A DNA stretch of 64,000 nucleotides from Chrysoperla carnea (GCF_905475395.1 NC_058340.1:56150181-56214180); one strand, 5' to 3'; shown: positions 1-14,000, counted from the first letter of the stretch. A program made the numbers and translations. The notes: generated by a model not told the origin, from the letters alone.

Positions 1-956
1 CCTAGATGGTACAAACACACATGGTATAGTTATTTTCGTTAAAATTATTTATTATCTAGCCTGTTTTTTCCTAAGCGGTACAATTTCAGTCCGTGAGTAT
101 ATTTTTCGTCAGAAGCCAACATGATAAACTTGAAAATGATGTGTGAATCATGGAATTTGAAAAATTCATAAGGAAGATAAGGTATGGGCAGAAAAAAGCA
201 TGCTGGAGAAATAATATAGAAGCATTAATTAAGATAAAATCATTCACATTAGAATTAACTAGAATTTTTCTAATCGACATTACAATTTGAGAGTGCTTCA
301 TTTGAAAGCTAACATTCGCATTCGCATTCGAATGTACAAAATTGAACATTCGTCCCATCACTAATATAGATATACATAAACATTTTCATAATCTAATATT
401 ACAGAAAATAGTGGTGGTAACATTTTCTAACCATATACACAGATTGTCCCACAAAACTGAGTATTGAGTTATTAGTATCAATATTGTATTGTTAAGGACG
501 TTCCACGGGAAGGCCAAAAAAATCTCCTTTTCTTAAGAAAATCTTGTTAAATTTATAGATTTGGGCAATTAAAGTTTGCGTTGAGCTGTTAAAAGGCTAA
601 TTTTCTTAAGATTAATTTGGAAACCAATTATTCATTAGTAAAAAGCATGAAAAATATATTCCTACAAAAACAATTATAGCAAGCAGCACTCGTTTTTTCA
701 TAAAATACATTGAAAGTGATGAAATTGCATATATTTGGGTGTTATTTCTTTTATAAATGATTTTCTCTAAATCTTTAGGCATCAATACTTCAAAACTATG
801 GTATATATTGAAATATTTTACACTAAATTTTCGTCTAATTTTCCCCGATGACCCAACTTATGGCTTTATTTTCCTGCAATTTTTTAGACCAATAATTTCA
901 GATTTAAAAAAGACAAAGTTGTTTAGCTTTGAGATGGCGAGAAGTTTTTTTCTCGA
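1..956. other. AT-rich non-coding stretch
   Basis: No supported gene. Short frames at 86-361 and 757-990 have biased AT-rich composition and no domain. GTTCCACGGGAAGGCC (490-505) is not matched elsewhere. Confidence 0.6.
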
Positions 957-1301
957 AAACGGAAGTTTAGGCGGGCTTTTATACTGGTAAGGAGTCATTC
1001 CTATTATCCCTTAAAAATAAAATTTTTCTTAAGAAATTCTAGTTTTCGAACCTTTTTATTATTAGGGTCTTTGTTATTACTAATAACAAAGTTCCGACTG
1101 TTATTCTTAGTGCAATTTAGTATGATTAGATTATGGTTAAACGGCAGTTCAGGCATGCTTCTCTACTGGTTAAAAAGAATGTATTTCTTAAGAAATCCTA
1201 GCTTTGAACCTTATTATTATTTAGGATCTTTGTTAGATATTACCAATAACAAAGCTCTTACTGTTATTCTTAGTGCAATTTAGTTATGATTAGATTATAG
1301 G
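957..1301. repeat. Two-unit tandem duplication, about 170-180 bp per unit
   Basis: Unit 1 (957-1137) and unit 2 (1138-1301) share AACGG-AGTT-AGGC, ATTTCTTAAGAAAT-CTAG, TAATAACAAAG, TGTTATTCTTAGTGCAATTT and ATGATTAGATTAT, with substitutions and small indels. Confidence 0.82.
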
Positions 1302-4300
1302 AAATGTTCATATATTTTTTAAATAAAAAAAGTCATAGTTCTATGTGCAATAAAAAAGACAATTTTTATTTCTTAAAGTCATAAACTATTCTTCTCACAA
1401 AGTCTTCCAAATATTTGTTATAATTTAATAAATTTTATCTAAGATGACAACATCTCACAACTTAATTTACACATTGCAGTAACATAACAGATACTAATCG
1501 TTTAGAATATTTCAATGATGTAAAAGTGTTTTGAAACGCAAAAACCTTCGCCAATTGGAAGAGATTTTGTTAGGAAGTTTTTTAGAGAATCAAGTAAATT
1601 TCACTTTAAGAGTACTGTAAGCTTCACATTCCATGTAATACACAGGAAAATTAACAATCTGATCGTTTGGTTTGATCGCGGATCTATCACTGCTATGTCA
1701 CTGTCGTGGGTAAATCAATCTTAAGAGTTTTAACTACTGTGGTATTTTATATTTTTAACATAACCAAATACTATAATCAAAAATAAAAACGTTTTAGTTT
1801 GTATAAAGTAATTGAAATAATTTTAACTGTACACTTTTTGTACCTGAAATTGTACAATTTATTAAGTTTAAAGCAAAACAAAAATGGTAAAAATATGTGT
1901 GTGTTATTTAGATTGATATTAGGATTTATAGTATTACCCACAGTTAGAGAAAGTCCATAAATTGTTATTATGGACTACAAAGATTTTTAAAAAAGCTGTG
2001 AAATTTTAGACTACTACAGTTAAAATTATTGAAATAACTATATACAAAGAATTTTTTATTTATTTTACTTAAATTCGAATTAGAATGGATTCAATTATGG
2101 GGTAAGTAAACGAATTTGAATTGATGATAGACTGATTGAACAAATCTGATTTAGTTGAAGCTGATCGTTTGATTGAATTTTTTGAAAATTAACCATGTTC
2201 GTTTAATTTTATTAAGATACCTACTTTTTTTTAAACCTTACAATGGTGACTAACGTTTCATAAGCAGCTTAATACTCTTTTTTCATTTTGTTATAATTGA
2301 AAATAAATAGTCTTCTCTTCAAAGGTGTTTCACCTAGATGGACAAAAGCCAACCATAATAAGCTATTCTTAGTTTACGAATACAGGATAAAAAATTTTAA
2401 TTTCAAACATCAGCGTAAGGCCAAGTTAACCAATCAAAAGCCAGAATTGACTGTCGTTGGTTATCGTTTTGACATGATTGTAAGAAATACTGTCTTCTGG
2501 TTTGTTAAAGTGATCATGTTTTGAAATTTGATTCTTCTTGCTATGCCAATAGAAGAGGCTTTAGTAATCTTGTGGTAAAATGGCCAAATAACTGTTTTTC
2601 AAACAAAACTTAATAAAAGTAATGAAACTCTAAACAAATATTCTAAAGGAACATGAGTGACCAATCCATCTGCCAATTGCCACATAGAGCGTTTATCGTA
2701 TATCATTTAAAATGCCACTTTCATAGAATTCTATGAATTGATTTCGCACTAAATCTTTTAACATCAAAAGAGAATTGTGATATAAAAAAGCGTCAGTGCA
2801 ACATTTTTCAAAAAAAATATCTACTTCATTTCAATGAATTCAACAAAATGCATCGAAGGCTCTTGAATCAGAGGTGTTCAATACTCTAAATCAATCTTCA
2901 TAAATTTAGAAAAGTCAACGCATACGATCTCATAACTGCACAAATGATAAAAAGACATTATAAAAACTATTTTGATAAATCATTTAAAAACATCCTAAAT
3001 CAAATTCATTTCATTCAAAAAACATTTGTCAAAAAAAAAAAGTAACATCTATATGGGTGAGTAACGGAACCCTTGAAAGAGTACAACAGAAATTACGTTT
3101 ATACGCATTGCTTAAGGACCATTTAAAAATAAAAATTAATTAAATTTATTTTTAAAAATATCTTCTGAATTTTTTCTAAAAATTTATGTTTTTTTTTTTT
3201 TATTTTTTTATTAAAATAAAAACGAAATATTCTTTTTAACGATAAATGAGCTTTGCTTTAAAGTAGGGCGTAAATCAACTTACTTGCGGAGGATTAGAAT
3301 AATTTAGAATGATTTTATTGCTTAAAACATTGAAAAATTAGATTACGGCTTAATATGGTGGGAGCGCAAATAAATGTAAAGTGCATAACAAGAACATATA
3401 TACAACACAATTTAAATGCGCTTCCACCATTTATTTTCTACTCAAAATTATTTCATTTGTTAAAAAAAGGTATTATATAAAAAAAAAAGTTTAATTAATT
3501 TAAGTGAAAATTCGTATAAAATTTTGTAGTCTTTTTAGGGCTATACCGTTCTCCAACCATATACAACCATTTACATTGGGAATTCGTTTTTATATATTAT
3601 AAACCTAATAGAAAATAAATATGTGATATTTCATAATAAAACTTAAAAAAAAAAAGAAACCTTTAGTAGAATTAAAAAGAATTATTCAATAAACTTTATA
3701 AAAATACAGTAATCAGTAATAAGTTGTAAAGTTGAAAACTTTATTTTAAAACAAAAGCAACTTCAATTTAAATTATTCATTTTATCAGTCTTAATAAATA
3801 ATATTTTATCAAAATAACCGAATCGATAATTTCAGTTTTGTATGTTACTATTAAAGTACGAAATCGGTAAATGTTCGAAGTTAAAAATAAAATATTTAAA
3901 ATCGAGTCGTCATGGACTACGATAACTTGAATCAACTAAAACCAACAGACCAAAAACATTCGATTGTTTATATATGTAATTCGAATATTTTACGAACTTC
4001 GTATTTTAACAGTAATGTATATAAACAAAAAATTATTTTAACGACATAATATATTGTATAAGCAACCACATTTATACAGGATGATTTATTTTAATCGTGT
4101 CAGATACTTTTCTTCTTACGAGTACATTTTATACAAAAATTTTGTCATTTGGAGAAAGAAATACATTGCTGATATACGGTTTTGCACAAGTGGACGTTTT
4201 CATGGTCCAATAAGGTAAATTCATATTTTCAAAGAAATTATTTTTGCAGATTCACTTAGAATTAATTTACTTTTAGAAAGCTAATACTGAATTTTTTGTC

Positions 4301-5078
4301 GTAAATTTCAATAATAAAAAGAATTAGTATTGTAAAAGTAAAATTTTACAAAATTTTGAACTGGTTAATTGTTCTCATTATTTGTGAACAAAATTCCAGG
4401 AAAATGAAATGTTTCAAAAAAAAGTTTCCTAGTGTTTACCAAAGGTTTTTAATTTTGTGGGTTTCTATTTAAAAAATGAAATAGACCATTTGACTATAAA
4501 AATGCTCACTTATCAAAAATCTGCTATCGCAAGCACTTTTAAAAACCTGGTACCACGAATGTGTTTATTTCTCACTCCGAATGAACAAACTTTTGTATGA
4601 AACAAAAAAAAAATGTACCCCTTAGAATAAAATTTGTAAAATGATTAAAATGGATCACTTTAGATAATGTGTCCGTTAACAAAAACAAACTGTATAATAT
4701 GTATAATGGATTATTATAAATTTAATAATTTCATTCTCAACCGTTAGTTGACCTATTGACCAAATATTAAATGATGCTCAATGATATAATAAAGTGCCAA
4801 AATATTTGTTGTAGTAAAATAACAAAGTTGAACATTGAAGATAATGGAAGCATTTATTCAATGTATAACGAAACATTCTTTAACTTTAGCCAAGAATAGC
4901 TTAGACTCTATGTAAGGCTTGACACATGTGTCAATGACATCGTGATCTCTAAATTCCTAAATTCCTTCGTTTTCGATTATTGAAGAAACCATTATATGAA
5001 TAAATCAGGAGAGCGCATTGTCTTTTTATGAAAATATGTCGAACAAAATCTGTGAATAGCATCACCGTTCATAGAATT
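1302..5078. other. AT-rich non-coding stretch
   Basis: Nothing recognised beyond the palindrome at 3354-3432 and long A/T runs (3180-3205, 3630-3657). The frame at 2297-2524 has no family resemblance. Confidence 0.6.
3354..3432. repeat. Short palindromic element
   Basis: ATGGTGGGAGCGCA (3356-3369) faces TGCGCTTCCACCAT (3417-3430), with a ~47-bp spacer. GGTGG(G/A)AGCG also occurs at 56094, 59402 and, cut by the window end, 63992. Confidence 0.7.
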
Positions 5079-5110
5079 TTAATAATAATAAGAATAATAA
5101 TAATAATAGC
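5079..5110. repeat. (AAT)n microsatellite
   Basis: Run of AAT/AAG trinucleotides directly 3' (on the minus strand) of the LINE relic, probably its tail. Confidence 0.7.
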
Positions 5111-5116
5111 CTATAT

Positions 5117-5310
5117 TTATCCAGTGAATTGGGTAACAGCCTCTTCAAGAGAATTCCAGAATCTTCTGTCTTTGCCTAGGCGAGACCAACTACCTTATAA
5201 AAACTTTTTCGCATCGTCGTGCCATCTACGTATTGGTCTACCTTTTTTTTCTTTTATGACTCGTCGCCACTTCAGTTTCGTGCGATAAGGAAAATAATTC
5301 CAACTTAGTT
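5117..5310 (-). pseudogene. Non-LTR retrotransposon ORF2 C-terminal relic
   Basis: In one minus-strand frame, 5310 to 5117 encodes WNYFPYRTKLKWRRVIKE, then KGRPIRRWHDDAKKF, a stop (TAA near 5190), and GKDRRFWNSLEEAVTQFTG. The order GRP-xx-RW-x-DD ... DR-xx-W-xx-LEEA-xx-Q is the signature of the post-RT tail of insect LINEs of the jockey/CR1/RTE type, where the consensus is GRPRRRW-DDI ... ARDR--WR-LEEAF. Continuity of frame on both sides of the stop argues for recent decay. The adjoining (AAT)n run at about 5080-5110 looks like the element's 3' microsatellite tail. No RT core or endonuclease domain lies upstream, so this is a 5'-truncated copy of the kind LINEs usually leave. Confidence 0.8.
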
Positions 5311-6980
5311 CCAAAAATTAGCTATCCAATTTTTTTTTTGAAAATGCAGTCAGTCTAATGAATAGAATCAAAGTAAACATCACAAAGCATATTCGACAAT
5401 GTTTCCTTGCTCAAAGTTAATCGAAGGTGCAAATATCAGACACCGATGCAATTTAAATATAAATGTGTTTCTTATATAATACTATGGATATATATAATCG
5501 GAATCTAACATCAATTCTGAAAATCTTCCATCTGGCTAGAATTTAACAAATTCAATAGTTGATAACTGTTTGAAGACTTGGATTAAATATACAAAAACAA
5601 TATGATCACCATGTCTAATAGTATAAAATATGCTTTATAAAGCTTATTTAAATATGCAATCGGCTTATTATTATAATTCAATGAGTTCTATAAACTTTTT
5701 AACTACTCTTAGCTTTGACATGTGTCAATCAAAAATGAAAATATTTAAAAAAGTTGTAGTAGCTTACGATAAACCATATCGTTCATAAAAAAAATGTATA
5801 TTTTTCTAAAATATTATAAAAATTGAGGCTGATAAAAATTTTCTTGGATTTATTTATCCAAATATCATAGGAAAATGTTTTTAAAACAAATGATATTATT
5901 AAAAACTTGTGCTGGCGCAATGATAAAATTTAAAAATTATTTTAAAAAAATGTTTAAGTGTTTGATAGCAAATTTTATATTCAATCTTAATTTTGATAAA
6001 AGTTATTAAAAAAAAGAATAATAATATAATATTTTATTATATTTTTAATTCAATAAAAAAATTCAATCTTGTCCAGATGCTGAAGGTTAGTGAGTTTTAA
6101 AATACCAAGATTATTTTTCGTTTTTAATTTACAAAATTTCAAAATTTCTTTAACAATACTTTCAGAAGGTGGTAAAATAGTTTCAAGAAAATATAATACT
6201 AAGAAAATTAATAAAAACAAAAAACTTTCTTGAATGGTTTCAAACAAAGACTTCACTTTTTGAGCAAAAAAAATGGAATTATACTCTCGGTTAAGCTGTT
6301 GTTTCATTTCGGTGAACAAATTGGAAGTGTCCATTGTCTATCGTGTATTGGAAAAATATTGCTGATAAGAATGCAAAGATCTTACTAAAAAAACATCAGT
6401 TGTATTCTCCTTTTTTATCGGATTTAAACCTATGTGTAAGCTGTATCAGCCTACCATTCGTCTTTTGCAGCCACAGTATGATCAACATCTTTCTAAATTA
6501 TTTTTTCACTTAAACGATTGTTTGATCTACTTCGACGATTTCTATTCTTCTTTCTTGCTCGGTAGATTTCTTTTCCAGCTTGGTATTCTGCCGTTGTATA
6601 ATAACAATCTCTTCAACGATTAACAACGATTAGGCTTTGATAACGAAAAAGACTGGAAACTTTAGTAAAGTGTCTTCATATGCCACTATTAACATTTCTA
6701 TAAATCCTTTAGAGTATTTTCGTTCGAAAATTCTTTGTGTAATTGTATAAGTACATTTTTTAATAATTTAAAAAAGTGTACTCCGAAGTTCCGAGGTAAA
6801 CATCACTTGCATTAAACTATACAAAAGTCTGCCAATATTAACGAACGAATATTCTTTAGTCCATCAAGGCCTAAAACTAGTGTATTCTACTTGGCGCTTG
6901 ATATTTCGCTTCAACCTATTCTTATTAACAATTTCTGCGCATATTCGCACCGTGCATTAATTTTCTTGGTGGCGTGTCCT
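5311..6980. other. AT-rich non-coding stretch
   Basis: A minus-strand frame at 6050-6334 (94 codons, with one hydrophobic stretch near the middle) is the only long frame. It lacks recognisable motifs and splice support and is not called as a gene. Confidence 0.5.
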
Positions 6981-7080
6981 ATGGTATCGATACACTACTT
7001 TAGATATGTGTATCGATACTATGGTATCGATACACTACTTTAGATATGTGTATCGATACTATGGTAACGACACACTACTA
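6981..7080. repeat. 40-bp tandem repeat, 2.5 units
   Basis: 6981-7020 and 7021-7060 are identical 40-mers (ATGGTATCGATACACTACTT...) and 7061-7080 is a diverged half unit. Each unit is itself palindromic (GTATCGATACAC / GTGTATCGATAC). Confidence 0.92.
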
Positions 7081-9339
7081 TAATTGTATGGATGTATTAT
7101 CAAATATTTTTTATCAAATTTAAATAAGTAATTATGATAATTCGTTTCTTATTTTCACAATTTCTAATGCAACAAGTTTAATTAATGTTATTTTTCCATA
7201 ATTTTAATTTGACATTTTCTATACAATTTACATGTAAGCAATTGGAAATTAGTCCTAACAGCCACCTTTTTCGCCAAAAGTATCCACTGTAAGCGCTGAT
7301 GTCGATTTGATTGTCCCTTATTTGACATGATAAAGTTGTATCTTCAACTCCATAAACGAATAACTAACTATACCATTCATTGAAAACCAAGTATGCGTAT
7401 CACAGAGTTTAAGATTCGATCATAGAAATATTAATAAAAATAAATTCATTTCCGTTTTTCTTTTCTAATTCATTTTCTTTAAAATTAATAAGATTCTCAA
7501 ATTCAAACTCACGTTCCTTCAGTTATCTAATCTTAAATTTATCTATCTATAAAAAAAATATCAAATAAAAATTGAATTGAAAAAAATAATAAAAAAAAAA
7601 AAGAAAAAAATACATTGGTAAAAAATATAATTCTTTAAATGTATATTTTTTGGAATTTAATTAAAAAAATATATTTGTAAAATATATAATTGAAAATAAT
7701 AATATAATTTTTGACAATTATTGGCAATATTTTAAAAATAAACCCATATTTATAAATATGTATTGAAAGAGAAATGTGGGACATTGGAAAATGAAAAGGA
7801 AATAATGCTATATACATATATATACATATTTGTTGGTTGATATTGAATATTAATTGTGCTGAAAATGCTGATGTTTTGTCCTAGATCGGCTGATTGTCCA
7901 TAACCTAAATAATATAATATTACTTGTATTTATACGTATCGTATCAAATACATTTAAATAAAAAAAAAAAAAAACAGAAATCCAAATGCTTTAAAAACTA
8001 AAAAAAAAATATATATATATAAAAAAAAATAAATAAAAACATTTAAATATTTAAAACAAAAAAAAAATCAAGTTTAAAAATAATAAAAAATGATAAAGTG
8101 ATAGATTTTTAGGTTAGGTAACTTTTCATAGAAATATTTATTATATTAAATATAGAAAATTTACTACTACGATTTTAAACTGTGTATTTCATCATTATCA
8201 ATATTTTTTGTGGCTCGAAAATGTTTTTGTGAAATATTATCCTGGTACTGAAACAATTTTGGGGAATTTAAGTAAATCCTAAATTTCTGGTTTACAATCA
8301 GGCTGGATTTCATACTCAACTCAACGAAAAAATTTGTTATATAAAACATCTTCCATATTTTTACTTGGTATTTGTGTTAGGCTTCAAAAATTTAAAGAAA
8401 TGTGGAATGAAAGTTTCAAAAAAATTTTTGATCTCTAAAAAAGTAGTTCTGTATATTATATGTAATAAGAGAACATGATTAAGCCGACACAATATCACGA
8501 ATATATCTACCTACATTAAACGAAATCGTTACCAACTCGAACATATGTGGAATGATTTTTAGCAGTCGGATTTCTATTATAATAATTGCAATACTATTTA
8601 AGAAACATTCAAACTAAAAAAGGGCTTAGAGAACTTGCATGTTTTGCTATTTTATTTAATTTTTTTTTCGAACGTTTACTAAAAATTACTAAGACAATTT
8701 TTCTAAACTATAAATTCTCAATTCTCAATGACGTCAACACATCCTTTTTAGCAACGCCACCGCACGGAGAAATGATAAAATAACATGCAGAATGATAAAT
8801 GGTTTGTTTCTAAACTTACTTTCAATATATTATAACGTAATTTTCCATAGAAACAAGCTGAAATATGTGAATTTAGCGTGATTCTTTTTCAAAAATATAA
8901 CTATTTTTTATTAATAATTAATAAATTATTAATTTTAAAAAAAAGTTATTTAAATATTTAGATGAATTATTCTTTCATTTATATATGAATTTGTGACCAA
9001 AAAAAAAAATGCAAGTTCTCTATTTGATAAAATTTTGAGATCAATTTTAAAACATTATATTCTTAATCATGTCTTAACAGGTTGTACAAAACACCGAAAA
9101 AGATTTGCAGGTAACTTTATGAGTAAAGTTATCCGCGAGTAAAGGAAGAGATTAAAGCTGGGCTACGCTTTTCGATTAAACAATTGAATTGGGACTCTGG
9201 TTAACGCGAATCATTAAATGTTGTTATTCAGCCTCAAAATCTACAATTGTTTGAAAACATAATATAATATTAGGTGGCACGATTTTGTTTCAAGTAATCA
9301 ACGGAAATATTGAAATTTTAACAACTCAATTTAGCAATT
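7081..9339. other. AT-rich non-coding stretch
   Basis: Low-complexity A/T runs dominate 7540-8100. No gene, RNA or repeat recognised. Confidence 0.6.
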
Positions 9340-9477
9340 TATTTCTTATATCGGAGTTACCGATAAACGATACCGTTACCAATACCAATAAACGTATCGG
9401 TTTATCGATACCGATAAACGCTGTCTCTTATATCGGAGATACCCATCTGATTTAATAACTCCGGCGTAAGAGACAGC
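9340..9477. repeat. Inverted repeat beside short 'CGATAAAC' tandem units
   Basis: GCTGTCTCTTA (9420-9430) pairs with TAAGAGACAGC (9467-9477), and CGGAG/CTCCG inside extends the stem. TCTTATATCGGAG occurs at 9344-9356 and again at 9424-9436. Between them, CCGATAAACG/ACCAATACC units repeat. Confidence 0.75.
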
Positions 9478-10469
9478 ATCTAAATATGATCTAGTTAGAG
9501 CAACTCTAATTAAAGTGAGTACGTACTACAAGGTTTATTCATTGAGATAAAAGGCAATTAAATAAATTCAGAAAATATTGTTGCCTATTTTAATTACAAA
9601 ATGTATGTGGCAATTCACGAGCAAAATATAGAAAATATTTTAAATTAATATTGATATTTCAATTATATTCTATTACGAACTCAAATTAATATTGATAATT
9701 GATGACATTAGTTTATAATAAATTTGATATAAAGTAGTATTAAAAGAAAAATTTGAATATAATATCAGTTATTTATTATACAAGAAAAAATATATTTAAT
9801 AGAAAGTATTTGAATTGCCGTTGAAAAAACAAATACATTTCAATAGAACATATTTTATATAAATTATTATTCGTTAAATTCAGAAAAAAAAAAATTAATT
9901 GAAATTTATTGAAAGAAATCTAATAGTCAAATTGTAAAATATACCTCTAGTTGAATTTATATTATTTTATTTGTTTCATAGAGTTTTATTACATTTACAG
10001 CTAGATCGTTAATTGTAATCTTGATCTGTATAAATTATGTAAGGAAATAGTATTATCGTATAATGCTTACTTTAGCTTTGAAATCAATCACTCTACATAT
10101 TCTTCCCAAAGAAGTCGATTTCTAATATTAAATCAAATATATTTCACTGACATTTACCAAAATACGTGAAAATTCGTGTAAAAAACGTTTGCTACTATGA
10201 AATTTAATTACTTTAACCGTTTCTTTTTTGTTAGGTTTTGATTGAGTTTCTAAGAAGTTTCGTTTCAAAAATGACCACTCAAATGTATGATTATATAAAA
10301 ATTACCAGTTATCAGTATAATACAGTGAATAGGTCTGAAAAAAGTGTCGATAGTGGAAAAATTGGGAAACAACACTTAAATGAAAATTTTTTAAATGTTT
10401 ATAGGACCCCAGTTAGGTTCAGCCAGCCCCAAGTAGTCAACGAGGGGCAAAAAAAACCCAGCGAGAAGC

Positions 10470-11010
10470 AGATGTGGTCTAAAACTTTTTTTTTAAATGC
10501 TTATTTTGGCTTAAAATTGTCATCTAGTACGTATGTTTGATCGCATTCCACTTTTTTGGCACAAAAACGGCTCAAAAATTTAACAAAACCAATATTTTTT
10601 GTCACAAGCTCAAAAAAGTATTGAAAATTATTGACATTGGGGGTATTAAATTTTATATTTAAACAATTATATCAAGGTATTAGTATTTTCTAGGGACTAT
10701 GTTCAGAAAAAAATATTTTATTTTTAGTCAATGGCCAATAGGACGTGATTTTCGAAAGACATAGCAGAATCTATGTAATCTGACATCGAATTCGTAATCA
10801 GCGACCAAAAATATCCCCTAGAACACAGTTTGGACGGTCAATACCGTTTTTGTGTCAAAAATGTGAAATTCTTACCCAAAAATGGCACGATTTCCGAAAG
10901 ACGTAACAGAATCCGTGTAATACGACATTGGATTCGTATTTAGCAACCAAAAATATCCACTAAATAAAAATTTTAAGGCAAAATAAGCATTTAAAAAAAA
11001 ATTGTACTGC
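10470..11010. mobile_element. Inverted-repeat element with internal duplication
   Basis: ACTTTTTTTTTAAATGCTTA (10484 on), extending to 10518, is the inverse of 10969-11005 (37 bp, one or two mismatches). Between them, 10741-10823 and 10884-10962 are a diverged direct repeat (GATTT-CGAAAGAC, GCAACCAAAAATATCC). Non-autonomous, no coding frame. Confidence 0.72.
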
Positions 11011-14000
11011 ATACGCCTGCCGCTGACGCCTTATACCCCCCTATGACTAGATTAAGTTGTCTGAATGTTCCTATAAACATATTACAATCGGTGGTGTTTC
11101 CAAATTTTTCCCATGCATCCCGGCTTATTAATTATACTTATAAAGAAATGATTCCCGAAAAAGTAACATGATTAAAACAAAGTTCTTTCTGGCGAATAAA
11201 TCCACGACTCAAAGCTATGATCACATAATATTAGTGATATGGCCAACGTTCACACTTTCACAGATATCACAGCCGTATCGGAAATCGGTGTGGATAAAAA
11301 TGTTAACATTGAGACTCAAAATAGAGAATGATTAATTTTCACCCACTTAACACAAATTAACATTAACAAATCCTTTATATTTACTCAATGAAAGGAATAA
11401 AAATAATAAACCAAATTTAAATATAAATTTCGATTAAATTCGAATAAAATAATTAAAGAGCCTGGAGAGACTCATAGAAAATAGGAAGAAAGAAAAAGTA
11501 AAGGAATTGGGAAAATTCTACAAAACAAAAAAAAATCATAGCGTGATTTAAAGAAGCAAAAAAAAAAACCTTATACGATGTGCTTTTTTCATTTAATCTA
11601 GCGTGAATGTTATAAAAATTTATGATTCAGTTTTTGGATATAAAGTGGAGATAGATAATTTGAAATTCACCAAAAGAAAAAAAAATTACCAATGTAGTAA
11701 TGTCATTTGCCTTTCTTAGAAAAATCCGCGTGTATCGTTCTCCAAGGATTTGAATTACATTCTAAACAAAAAAATTTTAAATCGTTCCCCCAAAATAAAT
11801 TTACATATGAAAATTTTAATGATCAGTTTATTAAAAATAGTGAATCTCAAAGCATAAAAGTTGGTTAAAAACCAACTTTCTTCTATTAAATATTTAAAAT
11901 GTATTCTTGCATATAAGAAAATTTAAAAATAGAGCAAATTTGTACGTATTTCTTACCAATTTTATAGAGAGAAGTTCAAAATATCACTGCCATATACAAA
12001 AAAGTGATTTTTATAAAAAAAAAAAAAAAAAACTAATTCTATTAAATAAATGAATCACTGAAACGAACTTTTCGTAATCACAATTTAAATCGTAAAAAAA
12101 AATTCTTGAAAGCAATTGAATACTTAAAAAATATTTTGTTCTTTACACGAACTCAATCAGATAAATGAAACCTTTTCATCATTTGCTCAATTTTATCAGT
12201 ATTTTATTATTATAATATTTCGCTCGATTATTTACGATATAAAAAATAGTTTCAAACTTCGAATCGTGTTTAGTTTTTATATGAAAAAAAAAAAAAAAAA
12301 CAAAACAAAAGCTACGCTCTGCATAATTTGCAGTTTTCCTACGTTTTTACCTCATTAATATTAACAGATTTTTTTAAATATAAAATAAGAACAAATTCGC
12401 AATTTTTTTAAACAAACAACCAAATAAAAGTAATGACGAATATTATTGAAATTTTCTAAATACATTGTTTTTAAAATTCTTTGCGTTAATTGATATTTTC
12501 CGTCATTTTTTATTCAACGAAAAGCTTACTTTCAAAACAATTTTTTTGTAATTTCTAAAATTAAAGACTTATTAATATTTTTTTTTAATATATGTGTTAT
12601 TGTTAAATTATTATTATTGATCAATTTATTGAGTTTTTATTATTTATGAGTTTTTGTAGATCAATTTTTTAAAATTTATTTGCTGAAAAAAGCAATTATA
12701 TACTTAGGTATTATATAAAATGATTTTTAGTCTTTAAAATCGAATGACTTTTAAAATAATAAAATAAAAATAATAAAATTAATATTAATATTATCGCCAA
12801 AAATTAAGACATCCAAGCGAGCATATAAGCAAACCAATCTAATATTTGCATATATTTGTATTTTGAAATTTATATTTTGTCTACAAAAGGTCGGTAGTGA
12901 AGACTATTGTGGACCTAAGACCTAAATATAAATGTAAGACTCGTAAAACGATATTTCCGTAATATTATTCATGAATAAAAAAATGTTCATATATCAGTAT
13001 AATCAATAAAGAATCAAATCTTCAGAGTTTAATCAAAGAAACTGAGCTAAATAAAAAAAAAATATTCAATCTTCCTACTATTAATCGTAACTTGTCATTT
13101 TATTTTTCAAATCAAAGTGAATTTTTCCAAAAGTTACAGCTTAAAAATCAAAGACAGGCAATTTTACATCATTTTATTTATTGTAAATGCAATGACACCT
13201 TTAGGGGAAGTTGTCCTATAATGATCCCCCTAAGGCAAAACTGTAATTTATAGCCGAACTATTCGAGGTAATTATAACGTCGAAATATTTTTGGTTTCTT
13301 TATTCAAAATGTCAATTTTTTTTGATTGGTTCAAATTTTTCGAACTATTTAATATTTCTCAAAAGGGATCGTTTTACTGGCCTTGTAAGAATATGTGAGT
13401 AAAATTACCCCTGTTTGTAAACTATGACTTTGAATTAAAAATGACACCTAAAGTGGATTAAATTGTAACAAATTCGAAAATAAGTTGAATAAGTAGAATA
13501 ATGGGCCTTTGTCTTAAAATTTTTTAATTTTTTCAAAAGACGTTCGTTATCGAGCCAAAACATCGTATTATATCAATTTTTGTATAACGTCAAAAACTAC
13601 GAAAATATGAAAGATTTAAATGTACAAATAGAAAAAAGGCAAATAACACTTGGTGAAGTCGTAGCCAGCAACTGCCATAGGGCGACATATCAAAATGTTG
13701 ATTTTCCTAATAAAAAGCCACAAAAAAGGCAAAATAAACACGCTTTCTTGCCATAAAATTATATAAAATTTTAAATATGCTTTATTATCGCAAAAACTCT
13801 GTTTGCCATTTTGCTGACGTAATATTGGTAAAAACAACAACCGTGTATGTAATTACTAAGTTGATGGTAACATAGCCTGCAATTATTATGAAAGCCATCA
13901 ACAAATTAGTAGTTAACGCATATTATTTTTATGTCACATCATGTTAGGCCACGTTATATACAGATTAAAAATTACGACTTTTAATTTTAATATAATAAAA

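Noticed and set aside
6050..6334. Minus-strand 94-codon frame with a hydrophobic stretch
   Set aside because: AT-rich composition, no homology pattern recognised, no poly(A) signal or splice support. Likely chance.
10238..10540. Plus-strand 100-codon frame
   Set aside because: Its second half lies in the inverted-repeat element at 10470-11010 and no motif is seen. A possible upstream acceptor is not enough.
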